Source of the DNA: Deltaproteobacteria bacterium
GTDB taxonomy: Bacteria > Desulfobacterota > B13-G15 > RBG-16-54-18
NCBI GenBank assembly: GCA_003646745.1
Contig: QMLM01000121.1
Location: 1 to 5,462 of the forward strand
Direction of reading: 5' to 3'
Length of the DNA stretch: 5,462 nucleotides
Shown here one piece after another: positions 1 through 5,462 of this stretch. Both the position numbers and the translations under genes were made by a program. The notes under the pieces were generated by a model, which did not search any database, was not told the DNA's origin, and saw only the letters and a list, made by a program, of their open reading frames with translations. Position 1 is the first letter of the stretch; each line of letters begins with the position of its first letter.

Positions 1-1926
1 CTTTTCTACATTGGCTCGAATATCCTTTACAATGAGGGTATTGGTGCGCTCATCAACGACTACACTCCCTCTGTCGCTCAATAGACTCTTCACCTTGGGG
101 GCGAGTTCAGAGGCCTTGCTGTAACTCACCATTATCAGCTCGGTGACAAGGGGTTCGAGTTTCTCCTTTGCCTTTATAGCCTTTACTCTTGCCTCCTTCT
201 CCCGGCGCAGCCTCTCTAAGGGAGCAATCCGGATGACGTTACCTATCCTCTCCATCCCAAGGTTGTTTGCCTGTAGGATGATATCTAGGGCCTGATCCCA
301 GGGTACGTCCACCAATCTGATGGTGACCTTCCCCTTTACATCCTCGGTGGCGATAATATTAAGGTTGCTCACCTCGGCAAAGAGCCGCAGGATATTGTCG
401 ATGTCTGCGTCTTTAAAGTCCAACGTGATCCTTTTGCCGGTGTAGACCTTCCGCTGTATCTCTTTACCAGGCATGGGGGCTGCAGGCACCACCCTTGTCA
501 CTGGCGCCGCAGGGACAACCTCTGCCTTTTTCTCCACCGCCGGTTTTTCCGCCTCCTTAACTACCTCAGGGGGTTTCTTGACAGTGATAACCTTGGTGGG
601 TTTTGGTTTCTCCACCCTGAGTTCCCCGGGCCTTTCAAAGTCGATGTATATCCTGCTATCTTCCTGTTGGACATCAAAGGCCACCATCTTGCGCAACTTG
701 ACTAGTACCCGGGCGCTTTTTTGGGAATCGATCACGATATTAGTAGGGGTAACCATCATTACAGGGCTTGCGAACTCATGGGTATCCAGGGGCCTGATGA
801 ATCTTGTCGGCACCACCATCCCCTTGACCTCCAATAGCACCATGTCTTCCCCTGCCTTTATTACTTCATAAGGAGCCTTGGCCGAGGTGGAGATGACGAT
901 CCTGGATTTATCTACGAGCTGTTTGAACTCTATCCCTGTAATCTCACCCTTTATAGAAGGGGGGGCTTCTTCCTTCTTGGCCACTTTCTTTACAGGAGGT
1001 GCTGGAGGCGGGACCATTTCTTCCTTTTTCGCTTCCTTTACTTCCTTTGGTGGAGCAGCAGCCTCTACCTTTACCTCTTTGCCTAGGACGATCATTAACT
1101 CATCACCTATGCGATCCAATCTGTGGGGGGGAAGTACCTTAGTCGGAAAATCAAGGACTACCCTGACCTTTTTGGGGTGATCCCCCAATCGCACCTTTTT
1201 CAAATAAGGGGAATCCACCGGGATCGCTTTTTTGCGAAATTTCCTTTTTATTTTCCAAATATCTATCACCAACCGAGTTGGTTTCTTCAAGGAAAAGGAA
1301 TTGTAATCTCCCAGCCTTCCGTCGGCCTTCAATTTCAAGATTATCTTGTCTTTTTGGGACTTGTCCACGGAGATATTCATAAGATTCTTGGCAGGAGGTA
1401 GCTCCTTTGCGACAGCTTCCTCCTTTGCCGGTAGAGGGGCCTCTTCAACTATTTCAATCTCCTCCTTTTTCTTCTCCTCTCTGGCAAGAAGGGGGCTGCG
1501 TTTACCAATATCTATAAAGAGGAGATTCTGTTCCTTTTGGACTTGGTATTTTACCAGCTTATTGAGGCTGATGTAAATCTCGGTGCCTTCATCTTTCTGG
1601 ATGGCAACGATCTCTTTTATCACCTCATCGCCGACCGTTAGGGTTGTGGGAACCTCTTTGGCCAATCCAGTTTGGGGGATATCTACCACTAGTTTCAATG
1701 GCTGAGGGATGAGCTTGAAAAACGTATAAGCAAGTGGAGATTCCCCCTCAATGACCACCCTTTTCCCCTCATCCTGCTCTACCACCTTTATGGCCTTAAT
1801 CAGGTTTGGAGGGATGGCCTTAGGTGGAGGTTCCACCTTTTTTTTGGGGGCGCAGCCCACCATTAACAAGATAAGAGGAATTGTCAATAACCACCAATAC
1901 GTCTTTTTCCTTTTTAGGATCTTCAT
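1..1926 (-). CDS. pilQ: Type IV pilus secretin PilQ, N-terminal 642 residues (3' end off window)
   Basis: PilQ forms the outer-membrane channel through which the pilus fibre passes. Translating the minus strand from ATG at 1926 gives 642 codons with no stop up to the window edge. Residues 2-8 are basic, 11-24 are hydrophobic, and LMVGC puts a lipobox cysteine at 25, so this may be a lipoprotein. Three AMIN-like beta modules follow at about 43-140, 182-282 and 326-430; AMIN domains bind peptidoglycan in known PilQ proteins. They are joined by Lys/Glu/Pro/Ala-rich linkers (about 145-180, 283-325, 433-490). Residues about 495-570 form a secretin/TonB short N-terminal (N0) domain (ITLDFKDADIDNILRLFAEV, then VPWDQALDIIL). 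From about 592 an N1 secretin domain begins (VVVDERTNTLIVKD). The pore domain lies outside the window. The start overlaps the pilP stop as ATGA and has a GGGGAGG ribosome site 10 bases upstream. Domain limits are by eye; the identity is firm from motifs and context. Confidence 0.95.
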   Translation of the reverse strand, partial: MKILKRKKTYWWLLTIPLILLMVGCAPKKKVEPPPKAIPPNLIKAIKVVEQDEGKRVVIEGESPLAYTFFKLIPQPLKLVVDIPQTGLAKEVPTTLTVGDEVIKEIVAIQKDEGTEIYISLNKLVKYQVQKEQNLLFIDIGKRSPLLAREEKKKEEIEIVEEAPLPAKEEAVAKELPPAKNLMNISVDKSQKDKIILKLKADGRLGDYNSFSLKKPTRLVIDIWKIKRKFRKKAIPVDSPYLKKVRLGDHPKKVRVVLDFPTKVLPPHRLDRIGDELMIVLGKEVKVEAAAPPKEVKEAKKEEMVPPPAPPVKKVAKKEEAPPSIKGEITGIEFKQLVDKSRIVISTSAKAPYEVIKAGEDMVLLEVKGMVVPTRFIRPLDTHEFASPVMMVTPTNIVIDSQKSARVLVKLRKMVAFDVQQEDSRIYIDFERPGELRVEKPKPTKVITVKKPPEVVKEAEKPAVEKKAEVVPAAPVTRVVPAAPMPGKEIQRKVYTGKRITLDFKDADIDNILRLFAEVSNLNIIATEDVKGKVTIRLVDVPWDQALDIILQANNLGMERIGNVIRIAPLERLRREKEARVKAIKAKEKLEPLVTELIMVSYSKASELAPKVKSLLSDRGSVVVDERTNTLIVKDIRANVEK

Positions 1927-2492
1927 GGTCTTTTTTCCTCCCCGGGGACATGTAATCGTAGAACGATTTCCTTGGCTTTGACATTACCTAAATAATCCTT
2001 ATATCTTTCCTCGATAATCACCCTATCTTTAAGGATGGCCTTTACCTTGCCGTAATTTCTCCCTATGTATGTCCCCTTCTTAATGATATAACCCTTCCCC
2101 TCGGAATCCTCCACCATCGCTCTACCTCCCTTTTTCCCCACCAAGATAGCCACCAATTTCAGTTGGCTGAGATCATATTTCTGCAGGGGAGTAAGGGGTA
2201 TCTTTTGGGAAGAGGGTTTAACAGGAGTTTGCATGGCGATAAATGGTCGGAAGGGATCCCTTTTGCCCGTGGGATTGTAGACATAATGGCGTTTTTCTTT
2301 CTTTGGTGGCAAAGGTGATGGTTTGGCTGCAGGAGGCGGTACCCTTCGAGGAGGCTTAGGTCTTACCACTGGCTTTTTCGGCACCTCCTTTTTTTTGCCA
2401 AAGGGCAGAGGTAGGTTTTCACATCCCCCTAGAATAAGGGCAATGCCAACAATTAAGATGAAAAATGCTTTTAATCTCCCTTTATTGTCCAT
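1923..2492 (-). CDS. pilP: Type IV pilus inner-membrane lipoprotein PilP
   Basis: PilP connects the PilN-PilO inner-membrane pair to the periplasmic domains of the PilQ secretin. The protein is 189 residues, a normal length. It has a short hydrophobic signal (about 9-21) ending in the lipobox LGGC with the lipidated cysteine at 24. A Pro/Lys-rich flexible linker follows (about 28-68), then the characteristic YNPTGKRDPFRPF segment (72-84). The C-terminal beta domain (about 100-182) contains YDLSQLKLVAIL and GYIIKKGTYIGRNYGKV, typical of PilP and related GspC-like domains. I chose ATG at 2492: GGGTGA lies just upstream at a workable distance. The frame also opens at GTG 2498, which would add two residues, but the signal before that codon is poor. 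The gene begins 12 bases after the pilO stop, and its own stop overlaps the pilQ start. Confidence 0.94.
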   Translation of the reverse strand: MDNKGRLKAFFILIVGIALILGGCENLPLPFGKKKEVPKKPVVRPKPPRRVPPPAAKPSPLPPKKEKRHYVYNPTGKRDPFRPFIAMQTPVKPSSQKIPLTPLQKYDLSQLKLVAILVGKKGGRAMVEDSEGKGYIIKKGTYIGRNYGKVKAILKDRVIIEERYKDYLGNVKAKEIVLRLHVPGEEKRP

Positions 2493-2504
2493 TTTCACCC
2501 TTTT

Positions 2505-3122
2505 CTATCTCTTTTTTCTTACTCCTTTCTTCTTTTTCTTGGCTTGTGCAGGTTTTTCTACATACCTGTAGGTTGTCGCAATACATGATGTACGAAGCAA
2601 GACCTGGCCCTTTTTCTTCGTGGGTTCCTTTTCGATAGTGAAGTTCTCTATATTTACTATACGAGAGAGAGTTCCCACGTTGTAGAAGAACATCCCTATT
2701 CTATGATACGATCCCACAAACCTCAGTTGTACAGGTACTCTGGCGTAAAACTGTCCTGGTTGCTCCCCCTGAGGCTTGAACAACAGGACATCTAAACCGG
2801 CCTCTTTGCTCAGATTGGAGATGCTCTTTAACAACTTTGGGATCTCCTTTTTATCTGGTAACTTGGTCAAGGCCTCTTTTAAGTCTTCGTTCAACCTTCC
2901 TAATTCTGCCTTAAACTTATTCAAGTCCTTGGCGATATTGCTCTTGATATTCCTCTCCCGAATGAGGTCGTTTAACTTCGACTCCTTGGCCTCGATCCTC
3001 CTTATCTGTGGCAGGTGAAAGGCGTACCAATAAGTACCTAGGATAACCGCTGAGACCAAGAGGAGGATCCCCAGTTTTTGCGGCGTGGGTAACTTTATGA
3101 TGCTGTCCGTTGATAGCGCCAT
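2505..3122 (-). CDS. pilO: Type IV pilus inner-membrane protein PilO
   Basis: PilO pairs with PilN through periplasmic coiled coils and ferredoxin-like domains, aligning the pilus motor with the secretin. The 205-residue protein has a short cytoplasmic N-terminus, one membrane helix (about 17-36), a charged coiled-coil stretch (about 40-90) and a C-terminal alpha/beta domain (about 92-188). That domain includes GQFYARVPVQLRFVGSYH and SRIVNIENFTIE, both typical of PilO. The last 11 residues are almost all Lys/Arg. The start is ATG at 3122, with AAGGAGGT (3134-3127) just upstream. The frame also opens at TTG 3137, but that start would place the strong ribosome site inside the coding region and has none of its own. 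There are 11 bases between the pilN stop and this ATG. No truncation or frameshift is seen. Confidence 0.94.
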   Translation of the reverse strand: MALSTDSIIKLPTPQKLGILLLVSAVILGTYWYAFHLPQIRRIEAKESKLNDLIRERNIKSNIAKDLNKFKAELGRLNEDLKEALTKLPDKKEIPKLLKSISNLSKEAGLDVLLFKPQGEQPGQFYARVPVQLRFVGSYHRIGMFFYNVGTLSRIVNIENFTIEKEPTKKKGQVLLRTSCIATTYRYVEKPAQAKKKKKGVRKKR

Positions 3123-3133
3123 AAGGACCTCCT

Positions 3134-3673
3134 TCAAAGGGAAGTTGAGCAGCGCAGGCTGAACTTTTTTAGTTTAAGACCGCCCCTTTTAAATTGCTCT
3201 GTAACCTCCAGTTCTACCCTCCCAAAGTACCTTGAGCGCTCTAACATGGTCATGAAGTTGGCGATGGTTTCGTTGTCCAACGCCACCCCTACTATCTTTA
3301 CGCTCTTTCCTTTTTTATCCAAGGTCTCTATCCATACCTTCTCCGGTATCTTCTGGCTCAGCTCATCCAGTATGTAGACCGCACTTAGCCTCCCTTTTTC
3401 CAAGTCCTTGATAACGGATAGCTTTTTTTGAAGCTTGGCCTTCCTCTTTTTCAATCTGTCTATCTCCCCCACCACCTTATTGAGCTTAATTATCTCCTCC
3501 TTGACCAATCTCAATTGGGTGTCGAGGTACTGTTCGCGCTGGTTTATGTTCCATTTTAGATAGACAATGACCACAAAGATCAAAAGAAGGGTGAGGATAA
3601 AGATAGAGATCTGAAAGCGAAGGGTCTCCTTTCGCCTCGCTGCCCGTACGGGCAATAAGTTTATCTCTATCAT
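3134..3673 (-). CDS. pilN: Type IV pilus inner-membrane protein PilN
   Basis: PilN anchors cytoplasmic PilM to the inner membrane and pairs with PilO in the periplasm. The 179-residue protein begins MIEINLLPVR, the conserved INLLP peptide that inserts into a groove of PilM in known structures. It then has a basic stretch (AARRK), one membrane helix (about 20-39), a Lys/Glu/Leu-rich coiled coil (about 45-92) and a small alpha/beta domain (about 95-175) containing YILDELSQKIPEKVWIETL and FMTMLERSRYFGRVEL, both usual in PilN/FimN proteins. ATG at 3673 has TAAGGAGG at 3688-3681, seven bases upstream. Only one base separates the pilM stop from this start, so translation is probably coupled. Nothing appears broken or missing. 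Confidence 0.95.
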   Translation of the reverse strand: MIEINLLPVRAARRKETLRFQISIFILTLLLIFVVIVYLKWNINQREQYLDTQLRLVKEEIIKLNKVVGEIDRLKKRKAKLQKKLSVIKDLEKGRLSAVYILDELSQKIPEKVWIETLDKKGKSVKIVGVALDNETIANFMTMLERSRYFGRVELEVTEQFKRGGLKLKKFSLRCSTSL

Positions 3674-3674
3674 T

Positions 3675-4733
3675 TTATACCCTCCTTAAGGCCAACCCTA
3701 CGCTTACGGCCATTATAGGACCGATATCATTCAGATATTCTGGGTCGAAGACCCGTGGGTTGACGGAGATGTTTGTAAAGGGGTTGATGATCTCTACCGG
3801 CAAATTAACCCGCTCCTCCACTATTTGTTTCAATCGAGGAACCTTTACACAGCCACCGCTCAGGTACAGTCGGGCTATCCTCTCCTCGGGGAAAGTAGCG
3901 GTAAAGAAATCCAAAGATTTGGCTATTTCCAGGGCGACCGTTGATGAAGTCTTATCTAACACCCTATCGATGGTGTGCGGTGAGCCTTTTTCCGACACTC
4001 CCCCTAGCTTCAAGTCTTCCGCCTCTTCGAAATTCACGCTCAACTCCTTTTGTATCTCTTCCGTGTAGAGATTTCCACCGATGGAGATATCCCTGGTGAA
4101 AAGCGATCTACCTCCCTTGACGATATTAAGGTTCATTATGCTGGCTCCGATATCACATAGGGCCACCAAATCCCCTATCTCTAGAGGATAATTCAGTTCA
4201 TACATATTCTCCAGGGCAAAGGAATCTATATCGATGATCATAGGACTTAAACCAGCTTCCCTCACAATGGCAATGTAGTCCTCGATCAGGTCTTTTTTGG
4301 CAGCAACAAGGAGAACCTCCATATGTTCTCCAGTCTCCTTTTCAGGAGTTGATAGTATCTGAAAGTCGATGTTTACATCATTTATGTCAAAGGGGATATA
4401 TCGTTCCGCCTCAACAAAGATGTTTTCCTCCAGCTCTGACTCCGTCATCTTGGGCAGTGTTATCTTCTTCACAATTACCGAATGACCTGACACAGAGATG
4501 GCGACCTCCTTCTTTTTTATCTTGTAATTAGATATCAGTTCCCTTATAGCCTCTACCACCGAAGTGGTGTCCATTAGGCTGCCATCCACGATGGTCTCGG
4601 GAGGCAATGATGTAAAACCCAAGTTGTCGACCTGATAGCCCCTTCCTGTATCCTTCAGGTCCACAAATTTGATGGCACTGGTCCCAATATCCAATCCCAA
4701 GACCCTTTTCCCTTTCCTTCCAAATAACTCCAT
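3675..4733 (-). CDS. pilM: Type IV pilus assembly ATPase-fold protein PilM
   Basis: PilM is a cytoplasmic actin-like (FtsA/MreB superfamily) protein that binds ATP and the N-terminal tail of PilN, coupling the cytoplasmic motor to the inner-membrane PilN-PilO pair. At 352 residues it is the usual length. The nucleotide-binding signatures are present in order: phosphate-1 GLDIGTSAIKFVDL (13-26), phosphate-2 LCDIGASIMNLNIV (192-205) and the adenosine motif LSGGCVKVPRL (291-301). ERYIPFDINDV (110-120) and RDISIGG (214-220) are PilM hallmarks. The start is ATG at 4733 with GGGGA seven bases upstream. The overlapping ATG eight bases further upstream is in a different frame. This is the first gene of the pil operon; the promoter candidate lies in the gap just upstream. 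No signal peptide or membrane helix is seen, consistent with a cytoplasmic location. Confidence 0.96.
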   Translation of the reverse strand: MELFGRKGKRVLGLDIGTSAIKFVDLKDTGRGYQVDNLGFTSLPPETIVDGSLMDTTSVVEAIRELISNYKIKKKEVAISVSGHSVIVKKITLPKMTESELEENIFVEAERYIPFDINDVNIDFQILSTPEKETGEHMEVLLVAAKKDLIEDYIAIVREAGLSPMIIDIDSFALENMYELNYPLEIGDLVALCDIGASIMNLNIVKGGRSLFTRDISIGGNLYTEEIQKELSVNFEEAEDLKLGGVSEKGSPHTIDRVLDKTSSTVALEIAKSLDFFTATFPEERIARLYLSGGCVKVPRLKQIVEERVNLPVEIINPFTNISVNPRVFDPEYLNDIGPIMAVSVGLALRRV

Positions 4734-4761
4734 GGCTCCATCCCCAGAAATTTTTTAGATT

Positions 4762-4790
4762 GAAATATCAAACTTTTCTCTCAATGTCAA
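4762..4790 (-). promoter_or_regulatory. Candidate sigma-70-type promoter of pilMNOPQ
   Basis: Reading the minus strand, a perfect -35 hexamer TTGACA (4790-4785) is followed by a 17-base spacer and TATTTC (4767-4762) as a weak -10. A TG lies one base before the -10, as in an extended -10 element (TGATATTTC). Transcription would begin near 4755, giving a leader of about 20 bases that includes the GGGGA ribosome site of pilM. The region is AT-rich and is the only gap over 12 bases in the gene string. The -10 matches consensus at only three positions, so this is a candidate only. No terminator separates it from the regulator gene, so read-through transcription is also possible. Confidence 0.5.
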
Positions 4791-4806
4791 GCATATTTTT
4801 GACATT
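4783..4806. repeat. Perfect 8-base inverted repeat overlapping the pilM -35 element; possible operator
   Basis: AATGTCAA (4783-4790) and TTGACATT (4799-4806) are exact reverse complements separated by eight bases, GCATATTT. The half-site centres are 16 bases apart, suitable for a dimeric protein on nearly one and a half helical turns. The half-site at 4783-4790 contains the whole -35 hexamer of the promoter candidate, so a bound protein would be expected to block RNA polymerase, unless it acts as an activator touching the -35. No run of T follows it in either direction and the arms are AT-rich, so it does not look like a terminator. The binding protein is unknown. Confidence 0.5.
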
Positions 4807-4854
4807 TCTTAAACCCAAATTATGCACTCAGGAGATGGGTAAAGCCGTTCCTCC

Positions 4855-5462
4855 TTAAGAATTTATTCCATAACGATTTAATTTTTCTCTCAAAGTTGAA
4901 CGTGAAATTCCTAAAATCCTTGCAGTTTCCGATTTATTCCCCTTTCTTTCACGCAGCACCTTCAAGATATAGTTGCGCTCCACCTCGGCCAAGGGAAGGA
5001 GGCCATCTATATTTTCCATCCATTCCTCACCTAAGGCGGAGTTTCTCCCAATCTTTTCCTTTCTCAGTTCCAGGGGAAGGTCTTCCGGGGCGATCAGTCC
5101 TCCTTTGGCCAGGATTGTCGCCCTCTCTATAACATTTCTCAGTTCTCGAACATTTCCCGGCCAGGGATAGGCCAAAAGAAGATCCAGGGCGGCAGGGGTG
5201 ACCTCCCTTATCTCCTTTCCCAATTCCTTCCCTAATTTTTTTAGGAAATAATCGGTAAGGATGGGGATATCCTCCCTTCTGTCCCGCAGAGGAGGTAGAT
5301 CAATCACCATTACCTTGATGCGATAATAGAGGTCTTTACGAAATTCTCCTTTCTCCACCAATTGAGCTAGGTCCTTGTTAGTGGAGGCGATAACCCTTAC
5401 ATCCACCTTGATATCTTTCTTCCCCCCCACCCGTCTCAGAGAATAGGTTTCTAAGAACCTCA
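4855..5462 (-). CDS. Sigma-54-dependent (NtrC-family) regulator, C-terminal part (5' end off window)
   Basis: This is the last 201 residues of an enhancer-binding regulator; the reading frame stays open to the right edge. In the visible part, SLRRVGGKKDIKVDVRVIASTN (residues 7-28) carries the sensor I region, FRKDLYYR (40-47) the arginine-finger region, PPLRDRREDIPIL is conserved, and YPWPGNVREL (98-107) is the sensor II region. After a variable linker comes a Fis-type helix-turn-helix (about 159-198, NKSETARILGISRSTLREKL) for DNA binding. Walker A, Walker B, the sigma-54-contacting GAFTGA loop and any N-terminal receiver or sensor domain lie outside the window, so its input signal and ability to engage sigma-54 cannot be judged. 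A GTG at 5430 could be taken for a start but sits inside the conserved RRVGG motif, so it is not one. The position just upstream of pilM would suit a PilR-like role, but NtrC-family genes adjoin many operons; I give no symbol. Confidence 0.93.
   Translation of the reverse strand, partial: RFLETYSLRRVGGKKDIKVDVRVIASTNKDLAQLVEKGEFRKDLYYRIKVMVIDLPPLRDRREDIPILTDYFLKKLGKELGKEIREVTPAALDLLLAYPWPGNVRELRNVIERATILAKGGLIAPEDLPLELRKEKIGRNSALGEEWMENIDGLLPLAEVERNYILKVLRERKGNKSETARILGISRSTLREKLNRYGINS

Noticed and set aside
472..518. Repeated VVPAAP peptide in the PilQ linker (residues about 470-484)
   Set aside because: Two short copies using different codons within a Pro/Ala/Val-rich linker; low-complexity composition rather than a meaningful repeat.
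473..1981. Open frames on the plus strand across pilQ (for example 473-871, 878-1180, 1123-1401, 1346-1576, 1751-1981)
   Set aside because: They lie opposite a continuous 642-codon PilQ frame with recognisable domains. Their translations are low-complexity Ser/Thr/Phe/Gly-rich, and they show no family motif; they are antisense shadows.
4757..4771. CRP/FNR-like site TTGATATTTCAA near the -10
   Set aside because: The dyad arms are only 4 bases and the total length is 12 rather than the 14 of TTGAT-N4-ATCAA, so chance in AT-rich DNA is the simpler explanation.
4799..4820. Possible sigma-54 -24/-12 promoter around TTGGGTTTAAGAAATGTC (minus strand)
   Set aside because: The GG-N10-GT spacing is near right, but the -12 GC is absent and the -24 block is not TGGC; the match is too weak to call.
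4828..4855. Possible terminator after the regulator gene (AGGAG ... CTCCT)
   Set aside because: Only a 5-base stem with a 16-base loop and no following T-run; not a credible terminator.
4842..4860. Ribosome-site-like TTAAGGAGGAAC at the stop codon of the regulator
   Set aside because: No start codon follows within a usable distance on the minus strand (the nearest GTG is about 22 bases away and opens a frame of only about 19 codons), so no small gene is supported.
2323..5170. Plus-strand open frames opposite pilP, pilO, pilM and the regulator
   Set aside because: All are fully antisense to well-supported genes with conserved motifs and none resembles a known protein.

Overview
The window holds the 3' end of a sigma-54 activator-type regulator gene, followed on the same (minus) strand by a type IV pilus alignment-subcomplex operon, pilM-pilN-pilO-pilP-pilQ. 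All genes point toward coordinate 1. The regulator is cut by the right edge (its 5' part is missing) and pilQ is cut by the left edge (its 3' part, including the secretin pore, is missing). No rRNA, tRNA, CRISPR, insertion sequence or other mobile element is visible.

The gene content and order indicate a Gram-negative (diderm) bacterium. The pilMNOPQ order is conserved across many phyla. The Lys-rich proteins, the several AMIN-like domains at the start of PilQ, the NtrC-type regulator beside the operon and a GC content a little under half by eye would fit a deltaproteobacterial (Desulfobacterota-like) genome. That placement is an inference, not shown by any marker gene here.

Layout from right to left in transcription order: 5462-4855, C-terminal part of the regulator (end of the AAA+ domain, then a Fis-type helix-turn-helix); 4854-4734, a 121-base gap with an AT-rich promoter candidate and a perfect 8-base inverted repeat over its -35 element; 4733-3675, pilM; 3673-3134, pilN; 3122-2505, pilO; 2492-1923, pilP; 1926-1, pilQ. 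Inside the operon the spacings are 1, 11 and 12 bases, then a 4-base ATGA overlap, so translation is probably coupled. The left 1.9 kb is entirely pilQ coding sequence.

In known systems PilM is a cytoplasmic actin-like protein that grips the N-terminal INLLP peptide of PilN. PilN and PilO are inner-membrane coiled-coil proteins that pair in the periplasm. PilP is a lipoprotein linking that pair to the periplasmic domains of PilQ, the outer-membrane secretin through which the pilus passes. All the signature motifs are present and the genes look intact.

The main points beyond routine annotation are the dyad at the pilM promoter, the lipobox on PilQ (a possible self-piloting liposecretin), three AMIN-like modules on long charged linkers, and two start codons (pilO, pilP) best moved downstream of the longest reading frame. 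I see no convincing evidence of an undescribed system.
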